Source: a virus
DNA: 41,324 bases
IMG/VR virus record: IMGVR_UViG_3300006565_000008
Coordinates: 1-41,324 of that record
Reading direction: 5' to 3' (one strand)
Shown piece after piece: positions 29,186 to 37,206 of the stretch. Every line of letters begins with the position of its first letter. Position 1 is the stretch's first letter. A model generated the notes under the pieces. It did not search any database and had not been told where the DNA came from. It was given only the letters and a program-made list of their open reading frames with translations. A program made the position numbers and the translations under genes.

Positions 29186-31216
29186 TTAGAAGCAACTAGA
29201 ATCGTTGATTGAACCAGGGTTTGATATAGCAGGAATATCAAGAATAGCAGGAATTACATTGAAATCCGTTGGTGTCAAACTATTTAGTGGGACTGTAGGA
29301 GGTACAACTGTTCCAACAGGAGCAACTGTAACTGCTGGATTAACTATATTGATAATAGTTCCAGGAGTTGTTGCTGGAATAGTCGAATTATTAGCAGGAA
29401 TAAATTGAACTGGAATTTGAAGATCTGTTGGTAATAATGTACTATCAGTAACTTCACCAATTCCAGTTACATCATCAGTAACAGTTACAGCACCAGCAAT
29501 AAATGTTCCTGTTCCTGCATTAATAACATTAACTGGACCAAAACAAATTTCACCAGTTTCATAATTTACTGTTCCTGCAGCATCACTTGTATAAATTTTA
29601 CGAATACCAGTATTGTAGAACGTTCTTAAGTTTCCATAACCATCATCCTCAAACTGTTGATCAACACCAGGTCTATCAGCAGTTCTAAATGTACCAGATA
29701 GTATTACAGGTTCCTTTTTACAACTTCCATCACCTTCATCTTGACTAGGAGCACTATCATATAGATTACCTCCTGTAGAAACACAATATGTGTTTGTTTG
29801 GTTTGAATCTGGTTTTATATACTTCAAAATAGTTGTTTGAAGTGAAGTATCAGTAACACACTTATTAGAAAGTGTAATTGCCTTCTCAAGTTGTTGTGCT
29901 CTAAAAGTTGAATTAAAATTATTAATTTGTGTCTGTATTCCCCAATCACTAATTGCCTTACTAATATCGGTTTCAATTTCACTAGCATTTGATCCACAAC
30001 CAGTATCATATAGTGCAAATACGTTTACATTGATATACACATCATCAGGATCAGTTACAATAGGATCGATAGATGCCATTGCATATGGTCTCAAATCAGC
30101 AGCAATTTGCTTCTTAGTTGCATCATTAAGATTTGATCCTGTTTTTGTTTTAATAACAACATAGACCTTTCCATATACAGGAGGATTCAATGCATCTCCA
30201 CCATAAGCAACTACAGAATCTGCATTATCATAAATGTTTTTAGTAATAATTGCATAATCCTGAGCAGTTACTGCTCTATATTGAGCAGAGTAATATCTTG
30301 GTGCATTATACTTAATGGATTCAACAGTCTCTGCACTATCTCCCTGTTGAGATTTTTGCTTAGTAACTATGTTAACACTAGCAGTAGGATACACTTTACC
30401 AGTACTATCTTCTATTTTTCCAATAAAACTAAAAGTACCAACTTGATTACCATCAGGTCCTGATGTAACCAAATACTCAAGATCGACAACCTCTCCGTCT
30501 TTTACTGCTCTACCAACACTATCATCACCAAATCTTATCTCATACCTCATATCCTCGGTCTCAGACAAGAAATATGAACGAGTTGTGGGTGTTACTGTAG
30601 CAACGGTTTCTGCACGACTATAGAGGTCATACTGAGTGGATGATTCGTTTGGTCTTACTTTTACAACTAATGTTGAAATATCAGCATCCTCTGAAGGAAT
30701 TTTATATGATTGCTTTGCAAATGTATTAACAATATATGAGAAAGTAACCAAAGACCCTTCATATATGGTAACTTTATCAAGTATAGCCTCACCTGTAGTT
30801 TGATTTACACTAACTGTAATATCATTTAAAATATTCCAAAGATATGCACCACCTGATGCTACAGCACCCTTTTTCAAAGTAACTGACGTTGGATATGACC
30901 CATTTGTTTGATCCGTTGTTAAATTCAGTTTTAAACAAGATTTAGATGCACTAATAGATCTAGGCACATAATTCAATAACTTAGCAATATTAACAACATT
31001 ATCCCGTACTGTAGCAGAAGGCAAAAATGCCTCATTCATTGCCATATTTGCATTAAAAGCGGTATAATACGTGTTATATGCTAATAGATCAATTAAATAC
31101 GACAATGATGATCCATCAAAATCATAATCAGTAAACTCATTACGAGTTCTTAAATATGACTTTATTGAAGATTTTACATCTTCGAAATCTAATGCTGTTA
31201 GGTTATTTGGTTGCAT
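29186..31216 (-). CDS. 6: Baseplate wedge protein gp6 (676 aa)
   Basis: The length is close to T4 gp6 (660 aa). The N-terminus (LTALDFEDVKSSIKSYLRTR, then DYDFDGSSLSYLIDLLAYNT and NMAMNEAFLPSATVRDNV) is the characteristic start of gp6/baseplate J-like proteins in marine T4-like phages. The middle holds the J-like core with RYEIRFGDDSVGRAVKDGEV near residue 225 and APRYYSAQYRAVTAQDY near residue 305. The last 80 residues are rich in Pro, Val and Ile. gp6 dimers form the continuous ring that joins the six wedges of the baseplate. The ATG shares its A with the TAA stop of gp25 (TAATG), so translation is probably coupled. The giant gp7-like gene starts 6 nt after its stop. Confidence 0.93.
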   Translation of the reverse strand: MQPNNLTALDFEDVKSSIKSYLRTRNEFTDYDFDGSSLSYLIDLLAYNTYYTAFNANMAMNEAFLPSATVRDNVVNIAKLLNYVPRSISASKSCLKLNLTTDQTNGSYPTSVTLKKGAVASGGAYLWNILNDITVSVNQTTGEAILDKVTIYEGSLVTFSYIVNTFAKQSYKIPSEDADISTLVVKVRPNESSTQYDLYSRAETVATVTPTTRSYFLSETEDMRYEIRFGDDSVGRAVKDGEVVDLEYLVTSGPDGNQVGTFSFIGKIEDSTGKVYPTASVNIVTKQKSQQGDSAETVESIKYNAPRYYSAQYRAVTAQDYAIITKNIYDNADSVVAYGGDALNPPVYGKVYVVIKTKTGSNLNDATKKQIAADLRPYAMASIDPIVTDPDDVYINVNVFALYDTGCGSNASEIETDISKAISDWGIQTQINNFNSTFRAQQLEKAITLSNKCVTDTSLQTTILKYIKPDSNQTNTYCVSTGGNLYDSAPSQDEGDGSCKKEPVILSGTFRTADRPGVDQQFEDDGYGNLRTFYNTGIRKIYTSDAAGTVNYETGEICFGPVNVINAGTGTFIAGAVTVTDDVTGIGEVTDSTLLPTDLQIPVQFIPANNSTIPATTPGTIINIVNPAVTVAPVGTVVPPTVPLNSLTPTDFNVIPAILDIPAISNPGSINDSSCF

Positions 31217-31635
31217 TACTCTGGTCTCTGTAAAACAAATTCTATTGTTTCAACAATGGGTAAACCAACTATTTTATATTCAAGTGATACATTTAATTTA
31301 TTTCCCTCATTGATTGGAGTAACCTCTACATTCGTAAGTTTTACTCTTGGTTCATATTGATTGATTGTCGTCCTTATTTCTTCCGCAATAGTATCTGCAG
31401 TAAATGCATCTAGCGGTTCAAATAAAAGTCTGTTTACGGACGAACCGACTAACGGTTGAAACGGTTTTTCTCCAGGAGAGGTCAAAATTATGTTTTTGAC
31501 TGCTTGTTTAATGGAGTTATCATTATGTACGACAGAAAGATCGTCAGTGAAAGGATTTCTAGCAAAATTAACCGAGAAGTCTTTAAAACTTCTCGATCTT
31601 TTTAAGTCAGAACCCCCTATTTTTTTTAAAGCCAT
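31216..31635 (-). CDS. 25: Baseplate wedge protein gp25, lysozyme-like fold family (139 aa)
   Basis: The size fits T4 gp25 (132 aa). The family signature is visible: SVVHNDNSIKQAVKNIILTS around residue 34, GEKPFQPLVGSSVNRLLFEP at 55-74, and the EPR triad at 95-97 (NQYEPRVKL). gp25 binds gp6 and gp53 in the wedge core and is related to the T6SS protein TssE. The ATG at 31635 has GGGAG immediately upstream, closer than usual. A GATAAATA late-promoter-like element lies 27 nt upstream. The stop overlaps the gp6 start. Confidence 0.93.
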   Translation of the reverse strand: MALKKIGGSDLKRSRSFKDFSVNFARNPFTDDLSVVHNDNSIKQAVKNIILTSPGEKPFQPLVGSSVNRLLFEPLDAFTADTIAEEIRTTINQYEPRVKLTNVEVTPINEGNKLNVSLEYKIVGLPIVETIEFVLQRPE

Positions 31636-31661
31636 CTCCCTATCAGGACTTTATACAATTA

Positions 31662-31669
31662 TATTTATC
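31662..31669 (-). promoter_or_regulatory. Late-promoter-like element GATAAATA before gp25
   Basis: One mismatch from TATAAATA, at the same 27-nt distance from the start codon as the element before gp8. It overlaps the stop codon of the 48-aa gene and could start a wedge transcript (gp25, gp6, gp7-like). Confidence 0.5.
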
Positions 31670-31811
31670 GCCCTTGTCCACGATAACGCTTTTTTGCTCC
31701 ATTTCTGCTTGTAGCAGAGTATTTTGAGTGTTTTCCTTTTCCTTGTCGAGTTTTTTTTGGAATTGCCTCTACATAAGAGTCACCTAAAAGACTTTGTTTC
31801 ATTTTTGCCAT
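31665..31811 (-). CDS. Small basic protein, 48 aa, function unknown
   Basis: The frame reads MAKMKQSLLGDSYVEAIPKK, then TRQGKGKHSKYSATSRNGAK and KRYRGQGR before TAA. About one third of the residues are Lys or Arg, giving a strongly positive protein that is probably unstructured after residue 18. It starts 3 nt after the PAAR gene stop, with AGAGGT 6 nt before the ATG. The clean ribosome site, the tight fit between two virion genes and the biased composition argue for a real gene. I believe very similar short proteins occur beside baseplate genes in marine T4-like phages, but this is from memory. It may bind nucleic acid or an acidic partner during baseplate assembly. Confidence 0.75.
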   Translation of the reverse strand: MAKMKQSLLGDSYVEAIPKKTRQGKGKHSKYSATSRNGAKKRYRGQGR

Positions 31812-31814
31812 AAT

Positions 31815-32396
31815 TTAACCTCTTGTACAACCTAAAAAAACGTTTTTGCTGCATCCAGTTACTACTGAATTGCATGGATATGCCACAGTGTCATAACCAA
31901 AGGGATCTCCAAATACACCTGCTCTTCTTCCGTTAATAAAAACAGTTTTGATAGTAGCTTGATGTTGACGAGCGTGACCTTTAGCACTTTCACGACCACC
32001 TTCGATACCAACTGTACACCAATAAGCAGGATTAGTAGTACAACCTGGTGGGCATTTTTTTGGAATTCCAGTATAACATGCCTGATGTGTAACAGGTGTT
32101 GGATGTGGAATTAATTCATCTTGATCGATAATAGGAATAATTCTATTAATTAGAACATTTCTTACTATCGGTGATAAAGGAGTCTGTGGCGTTGGTGGCC
32201 ATAAAGTCGTGGAATCCATGAGTTTTACAGGTTTCATCACGATCTTTGGATCCTTCGGTGGTTTTATACAACCAGGAAGAGTACCTCCTCCTAGTCCTGG
32301 ATGGTGAGTTGATCCACATCCTGTTCCGTGTCCACTGCAAGTTCCCATGAACAGTGCAGCTGCACCCATACTTATTGGTCTTGCTGCTAATGGCAT
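31815..32396 (-). CDS. PAAR-like spike-tip protein (193 aa)
   Basis: The protein starts MPLAARPISMGAAALFMGTC, is rich in Pro, Gly, Cys and His, and ends in a typical PAAR segment: VFINGRRAGVFGDPFGYDTV (152-171), then CNSVVTGCSKNVFLG (175-189). PAAR proteins such as T4 gp5.4 cap the central membrane-piercing spike and hold a metal ion with His/Cys residues. Candidate ligands are His23, His31, His32, His98, His104, His141, His145, Cys175 and Cys182. At 193 residues it is about twice the usual size, with extra material at residues 40-140. An excellent Shine-Dalgarno (GGGAGGA, about 7 nt before the ATG) fixes the start. Confidence 0.85.
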   Translation of the reverse strand: MPLAARPISMGAAALFMGTCSGHGTGCGSTHHPGLGGGTLPGCIKPPKDPKIVMKPVKLMDSTTLWPPTPQTPLSPIVRNVLINRIIPIIDQDELIPHPTPVTHQACYTGIPKKCPPGCTTNPAYWCTVGIEGGRESAKGHARQHQATIKTVFINGRRAGVFGDPFGYDTVAYPCNSVVTGCSKNVFLGCTRG

Positions 32397-32413
32397 TCTA
32401 TTGTCCTCCCTTT

Positions 32414-35359
32414 TTATTCATCATATGGATTACCATATGCCGCTGCTGCCCGTACCACCGTATTAGCATCTCTAGTAAGATTATGCCAGATCGACATTTC
32501 CCCACTTGCTGTCCAAGGTTGACAACCTGGTCCTCTTACAAGATTTCCAAAAGAGAATATATGCACTTCTTGAGTAGTTGTACCATCACCATTATTAATT
32601 ACACCAGTATCTGTGTTTGGTGTTGCTGTTGGTTGATTACATACAAAATGTGATTTACCAATATTAACAGGTGTACAACCTAAAGTTACTGTCAACTTTT
32701 GAAGTTTTTGAGGATCGGGGCGGTACTGCCGCATAAGGTATTTAGTATAAGTTGACGCATGTGGTAATTCTGTAAAACTACCTACATTAGTCTGTACCTT
32801 AGATTCATCAAAATTAACAAATTCAGGATATACTTGTTGAGTAATATCGTCAATATTTTTTAAAACCGTTTCTTGTTCTTTTTTCTTATGGTCTATAATT
32901 TCTTGCTTATACTCTTCATCGATTGGAGTATCTTTTAGAAAATCCGTGTCATAATCTGGTATAATACGTGTTTTTAATGGATCTGTTTGAAATGTTTGTA
33001 ATTTACGTTGACTACGTTGATGTACACGGTCTCTTTCAGGATCCATTTTAATTTGCATAGGAGCATTTTTAAAAATATTATCGGTATCTGCATTAACTCC
33101 ACCGTAAGAGTCCTCAATTGACTTTAAATCATCCGCAGATGCACTTATATCGCCCTCTGGAAGGGTTTTTAATATATTATGATACTCATCAATCAAATCA
33201 TCTCTTTTTGCTTCATTCTTAGTGTTCTCAATTGTCTCTTCATTTACATTAACAACAACTAACTGCGGTCTTATTTTTGCAGAATATCCCTTTCCTGGTC
33301 TAATAATATCAACAGAAGTTAATGATCCACCACTAAAATTGCCTTTTATTTTTGCTGTTAGATTATTTCCACCAGAATCTGAAACAACTTCCAAATCAGT
33401 ACCATTATCTTTTGTAACAACCTCAAATTTAAGGTTACTATCAGTGGTTGTAAGAACAAAATCTGGGTTTCCGTCATCTGTAGACTTATTTGGTATGAAA
33501 TTACCGTCATCATCAGGACTAGTAATATCTAATACAGGTGGTCCTGACAATTTGTCCAAATTTGCTCCTCCATTAGTGACTTCTTTCACTTGTATCTTTG
33601 CAGCACCACCCGAAATAGTGATTTTATCACCTACAGTGTACCCAGTACCAGGTTGATTCACTGTTACACTAGAAATGCGGTCAACTAAAACGTTACTTGT
33701 ATCATCAAGCATCGCACCAACTTCAATATCGACTGTTAATCCGCTTCCAGTACCTCCAGTAGTCGCAATATCTTCACCACTAGCGTATCCAGTTAACTGA
33801 GCAGTGGGATTTAAGTCGTCCATATTTCCAGTATTGAACTCATAAACGCCTCCAGAGATGTTTATATCAGTAATTCCGCCACTTTCATTAAGAGAAATCC
33901 ATGCTGAAGGGTAAATTACGCTATTAAAGATGTCTGGAGCCTTAGAATTAACGTCTCCCGTAACATATTGAAGAGATTTATCCAAAAATTCGTATAAACC
34001 CATCATAATTGCACGATCAGGAATGCCAAAACCCGCTTTTACGGTAATAACATGGTTCCTATCAGAGGTATATTGCGTATCTTTAGCAAAATTACTACCA
34101 GATCCGTCAACATATACAATATGATACGGAAATAATCCCACTTCAGTGTGAAAAGTGCGGGTAATTGTGTGACCATTGATCTTATCACCCAATCTCATAA
34201 TATCAGTAACGTCACCACCAGAAAGAGTAGAAGTAGCACCAACAGCAGTAATCTTCAAATTCATCGTCATAGTTGCCGTTCCACCGCCCACTAGAGCAAC
34301 TGTGGTAGATAATGGGAATACTTGACCTACAGTAAACCCTGTTCCATTGTTTAATATCTCAGTACATGTCCATTTAGTACCAAGCATCACTGTATTTGAT
34401 TCAGGTGGTGCGGCAGAATCGTCATATCTAGGCTCAATTCTAAACTTTACTCTAAAATTTGATGCATTTGCTCCATCATCAATATCAAAGATTTCAAAAT
34501 CAGAAGCACCAGCATCTTGATATGTCCATGGATTTTGAGATGAATTATAATCAATACCTTCTAAAGTCGTTGCATTCCATCCATCAGCATAGGTTACACC
34601 ATCAAAACTAAGTTCGAAGTCTAAAACACCATTAGGTACTGTAGTTGCAAACTGATCATAACTAAATGCAATCTTAAGTGAGTCAGTATCGATAGCAAAT
34701 AGTGTAGGGTGAGGACAATCTGGGTCGCCAGTTAAATCTTCACATCCTTCGTACTTTAATGTGGTTTTGGCGGGGGTACACGTGAAGTTACTACAAGGAA
34801 CACATGCAGTAGTACCAGAATAGGTATTAGTTTCACTACCTGGATCATAACCAGGTGTACCTGGCGTACCAGTAGGAAGTACTATAGTTGTAACAGTACC
34901 TTCGTCATCCTCTAACCAATATGCTGCTGTGCCAATATGACCTGCTTCATCAGACGTATCGTAGATATAAGAAAACCATGTATCCGAAAATTGGAAGTCG
35001 AATGACAACATACTCGGAGTAAAATCTAAGTTAATTATAGTCGCATCAAATTCTTCTCTACCAAAAGTCCAACCTCCACTACAAGGGTCGGTCTTCGTTG
35101 CCATTCCACAAGTTGCCGATGGTATATGTGGTGACCTATACTCAGTTAGGTAAAATGGATGCATAACAGCATCGTTATCTCTATCAGGTATGTTATAACT
35201 GTGGATAGCGTCGGGGTCACGGATGAAGGAATGTGGATATTCCTTATATTCAATCGTCACGCCCACAGAAGATCCTACCGTAGGAGGATTCGGTGCTGTG
35301 TAATTATAACAATGTACTCTTCCACAGATATCTGTAAATTGATTAGTCTTGCATCCCAT
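32414..35359 (-). CDS. Large Cys-containing virion structural protein, baseplate region (981 aa)
   Basis: I do not recognise a named family. The first 40 residues carry three cysteines (GCKTNQ, DICGRVHC), and a second cluster sits at about residues 185-225 (CVPCSNFTC, YEGCED, DPDCPHP). The middle (about residues 540-710) has GTGYTVGDKITISGG and RPGKGYSAK beta repeats like those in the giant protein. Residues about 720-890 are charged and helical, with KSIEDSYGG, RDRVHQRSQRKLQTF and EYKQEIIDHKKKEQE. The C-terminus has two more cysteines and ends at AYGNPYDE. Its place directly before the PAAR spike tip and gp25 suggests a baseplate hub or spike-associated role, which is inference. The start overlaps the end of the 92-aa gene by 17 nt. 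Confidence 0.85.
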   Translation of the reverse strand: MGCKTNQFTDICGRVHCYNYTAPNPPTVGSSVGVTIEYKEYPHSFIRDPDAIHSYNIPDRDNDAVMHPFYLTEYRSPHIPSATCGMATKTDPCSGGWTFGREEFDATIINLDFTPSMLSFDFQFSDTWFSYIYDTSDEAGHIGTAAYWLEDDEGTVTTIVLPTGTPGTPGYDPGSETNTYSGTTACVPCSNFTCTPAKTTLKYEGCEDLTGDPDCPHPTLFAIDTDSLKIAFSYDQFATTVPNGVLDFELSFDGVTYADGWNATTLEGIDYNSSQNPWTYQDAGASDFEIFDIDDGANASNFRVKFRIEPRYDDSAAPPESNTVMLGTKWTCTEILNNGTGFTVGQVFPLSTTVALVGGGTATMTMNLKITAVGATSTLSGGDVTDIMRLGDKINGHTITRTFHTEVGLFPYHIVYVDGSGSNFAKDTQYTSDRNHVITVKAGFGIPDRAIMMGLYEFLDKSLQYVTGDVNSKAPDIFNSVIYPSAWISLNESGGITDINISGGVYEFNTGNMDDLNPTAQLTGYASGEDIATTGGTGSGLTVDIEVGAMLDDTSNVLVDRISSVTVNQPGTGYTVGDKITISGGAAKIQVKEVTNGGANLDKLSGPPVLDITSPDDDGNFIPNKSTDDGNPDFVLTTTDSNLKFEVVTKDNGTDLEVVSDSGGNNLTAKIKGNFSGGSLTSVDIIRPGKGYSAKIRPQLVVVNVNEETIENTKNEAKRDDLIDEYHNILKTLPEGDISASADDLKSIEDSYGGVNADTDNIFKNAPMQIKMDPERDRVHQRSQRKLQTFQTDPLKTRIIPDYDTDFLKDTPIDEEYKQEIIDHKKKEQETVLKNIDDITQQVYPEFVNFDESKVQTNVGSFTELPHASTYTKYLMRQYRPDPQKLQKLTVTLGCTPVNIGKSHFVCNQPTATPNTDTGVINNGDGTTTQEVHIFSFGNLVRGPGCQPWTASGEMSIWHNLTRDANTVVRAAAAYGNPYDE

Positions 35360-35621
35360 CTAACTTGTCTAACCTCCTATAGATTTCTGTAAAATTTCCT
35401 GCTAAGTTCATATAGTCGTCATACCCCTTTGGTTTGTAATAAGTCTTGGCGGGGGTAGGTATCTCGGAAATATATGTTTCCACCTCTTTGAGACGATTTC
35501 CGAGCAGTCTGAGGCACTCATTGATATTCTTTATAGACTCTCCTATCTGTTCTCCAGTGACACCAGAAACTTCAACAGTTTCTTCTACTGGTTCAGTTAT
35601 GTTTGGGGTTTCGTCAATCAT
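35343..35621 (-). CDS. Small predicted coiled-coil protein, unknown (92 aa)
   Basis: An acidic N-terminus rich in Glu, Pro and Val (DETPNITEPVEETVEVSG) is followed by a helix with heptad-like spacing (GESIKNINECLRLLGNRLKEV, residues about 26-46), a Pro-rich YKPKGYDDYM linker and a final helix (FTEIYRRLDKLD). It overlaps the 981-aa gene by 17 nt at its 3' end. Its start overlaps the 3' end of the 55-aa gene by 8 nt. Tight packing suggests co-translation with the structural protein. It could be a small assembly or chaperone-like factor, but nothing specific supports that. Confidence 0.75.
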   Translation of the reverse strand: MIDETPNITEPVEETVEVSGVTGEQIGESIKNINECLRLLGNRLKEVETYISEIPTPAKTYYKPKGYDDYMNLAGNFTEIYRRLDKLDGMQD

Positions 35622-35781
35622 TTGTTTTCTTCAGTGTAAATGCAGTACCATCGTCTGATATATCATAATCTAACTCTTGGTTGAGATCCCATCCCAGTTC
35701 TTCACAAACTTCATACGGTATCGTGACAATTAAATCACCGAAATCATCTTCTTCGAGTTTAGTTGTGAATCTATGGGACAT
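35614..35781 (-). CDS. AbrB/MazE/SpoVT-like small protein (55 aa)
   Basis: Reading the minus strand from the ATG at 35781 gives MSHRFTTKLEEDDFGDLIVT, then IPYEVCEELGWDLNQELDYD and ISDDGTAFTLKKTND. The pattern (a strand ending in TIP, a helix xxVCEELGW, an acidic turn, and a final strand TAFTLKK) is that of swapped-hairpin AbrB/MazE antitoxin-type DNA-binding domains. These act as dimers on operator DNA. No toxin gene lies beside it. It overlaps the next gene by 8 nt and follows the 64-aa gene by 4 nt. A phage transcription regulator is the likeliest reading, but the assignment rests on pattern only. Confidence 0.6.
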   Translation of the reverse strand: MSHRFTTKLEEDDFGDLIVTIPYEVCEELGWDLNQELDYDISDDGTAFTLKKTND

Positions 35782-35785
35782 ATCT

Positions 35786-35980
35786 CTATAGGCGGTTAAT
35801 TACTTGGGGATTGTCTGTGGGATTATTCGCTTTCCACTCCATCCATAGTGTATATAGATCATTCTCTACTTGAGAAACGAATGTAGATGCATAACAATCA
35901 GCACAGGCATACATCCTAGGGTCTAAGAAGGACTCGTACCTTATAAGTTTCTCCATTGCCCATGTACGTGTTTCTTGCAT
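35786..35980 (-). CDS. Small protein, unknown function (64 aa)
   Basis: The open frame extends to an ATG at 36010, but that start would overlap the oxygenase gene by 28 nt. The ATG at 35980 falls just past the oxygenase stop and has GGTGG about 7 nt upstream, so I prefer it. The protein starts MQETRTWAMEKLIRYESFLD, has CADCYAST near residue 26, and a helix SQVENDLYTLWMEWKANNP. The CxxC pair could bind metal or form a disulfide, but no family is evident. It lies between the oxygenase and the AbrB-like gene, in one tight run of genes. Confidence 0.65.
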   Translation of the reverse strand: MQETRTWAMEKLIRYESFLDPRMYACADCYASTFVSQVENDLYTLWMEWKANNPTDNPQVINRL

Positions 35981-35982
35981 AC

Positions 35983-36618
35983 CTATTTCCACCTTGGACC
36001 AACAACCCATCCAACTAAACTTTTACGAACACCAGATTTAACTTCACGTACTCTATGTTGTATTCTCGAATCAAATATAATTACAGTACCTTTTTTATTT
36101 GGTGCAAAAAAACGTTCTTCATTGTTTACGTTAAATTCTAATTCTCCACCTTCATAATCTTCTGGATCTGAAAGTTGAATTGAAAATGACAACTTTCTTA
36201 TATATTCACCATTAAGTATAGCTATATTTTCTCCATGATTATCAGCACTAGTTAATACATTATCATTTACCATACATCTGGTTATATCATCATCAATATG
36301 CCAATCATAATATTCCCCCTTCTGATACTCCGTATATTGAATTTCATTAGTATCAATACCTTCTATATCATACATGAAATTTTCACGATTTGCTTTCATA
36401 ATATAATACCATACAAATCCAGATACCCAATTACCACCATCAATCCACGCATTACTACTTTTTCTTACACCCTTAGTTTCTTCTAGTGCAGGATTTCCTA
36501 CTTCATCTCGTACTACTGAGTCTTTTATTGCTTTATCATATTTTTTTAAATCCTTAACTAAAATATCAACCATCTCTGATGGTATCTCAGAAAATGTCCA
36601 ATAAACTAAATGTGCCAT
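35983..36618 (-). CDS. 2OG-Fe(II) oxygenase, prolyl 4-hydroxylase/PKHD type (211 aa)
   Basis: The catalytic set is complete: His107 and Asp109 (YYDWHIDDD) as the HxD pair, the distal His188 (SRIQHRVREV) and Arg198 (RKSLVGWVVG), which would bind 2-oxoglutarate. YTEYQKGEYY precedes the HxD, and EDYEGGELEF (153-162) is the usual second landmark. Such enzymes use 2-oxoglutarate, O2 and Fe(II) to hydroxylate proteins or small substrates. The length fits the PKHD family. It begins 6 nt after a second, different oxygenase and lies upstream of the baseplate genes. Cyanophages often carry several such enzymes; their substrates are unknown. Confidence 0.9.
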   Translation of the reverse strand: MAHLVYWTFSEIPSEMVDILVKDLKKYDKAIKDSVVRDEVGNPALEETKGVRKSSNAWIDGGNWVSGFVWYYIMKANRENFMYDIEGIDTNEIQYTEYQKGEYYDWHIDDDITRCMVNDNVLTSADNHGENIAILNGEYIRKLSFSIQLSDPEDYEGGELEFNVNNEERFFAPNKKGTVIIFDSRIQHRVREVKSGVRKSLVGWVVGPRWK

Positions 36619-36624
36619 GATTTG

Positions 36625-37206
36625 CTATACTGTTGTTAGATTGAAGTTTACTGAAAATGTCTTTCTAACTTCATCACTCTTATGGGGAGTAACACCATGT
36701 AACATATGACCAGGAAAGAAAATAACGTCACCTGCTTGATAATCAACGTGATGTATATTTTGATATTGTAGCAGTTTTTTCGTATTTTCGTCAAGGCATG
36801 TGTTGTTTCTGTCATAAAAGTAAAAACTTGAAAAATTTGGACCTTTATTAAAAAACATAACACACACTAAAGAATTTTCCACATGATTGTGAATTTCTTG
36901 ATATTGATTACGTTTATAAAAATTTATCCAAGGATTTGTTACCATATCATATTGATAAGGGAATTTCTCATATCTAAAATGTCTACAAATATCCTTACTT
37001 AACAAGTCCACACTGGGTTGCACTAAACTTTGCCAATCTTCAGGTGCTAAGAGTATTTTATCACTCTCACAACTACTACCCCAATTAAATTTTGTATTAT
37101 CGACATCCTTCTCAGTATAAGTTTCTATTTTAGAAAGAAACTCATTAAAATTGGGAATCTCATATCTCCAATAGAAGTAAGATCCCCAAACAATATTATA
37201 ACTCAT
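36625..37206 (-). CDS. Putative 2OG-Fe(II) oxygenase, second type (193 aa)
   Basis: Double-stranded beta-helix landmarks are visible: WINFYKRNQYQEIHNHVENS (93-112), FSSFYFYD, YQAGDVIFFPGHMLHGVTPH (156-175) and RKTFSVNFNL (181-190). Likely Fe ligands are a His of the HNH pair (His106 or His108) and His170, with Arg181 for 2-oxoglutarate. This resembles the family where the first motif is H-x-H rather than H-x-D, so one carboxylate ligand is not obvious and should be modelled. It starts at 37206 with CAGGT upstream. It has two copies of a 13-bp direct repeat in its leader and ends 6 nt before the other oxygenase. Substrate unknown. Confidence 0.82.
   Translation of the reverse strand: MSYNIVWGSYFYWRYEIPNFNEFLSKIETYTEKDVDNTKFNWGSSCESDKILLAPEDWQSLVQPSVDLLSKDICRHFRYEKFPYQYDMVTNPWINFYKRNQYQEIHNHVENSLVCVMFFNKGPNFSSFYFYDRNNTCLDENTKKLLQYQNIHHVDYQAGDVIFFPGHMLHGVTPHKSDEVRKTFSVNFNLTTV

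Noticed and set aside
33222-33656. Plus-strand open frame of 144 codons
   Set aside because: It lies wholly antisense within the 981-aa gene, has no ribosome site and no recognisable motifs. The other plus-strand frames across the structural genes are judged the same way.
35786-36010. Longer 74-residue version of the 64-aa gene
   Set aside because: It would overlap the oxygenase gene by 28 nt, and the downstream ATG has the better ribosome site and spacing.
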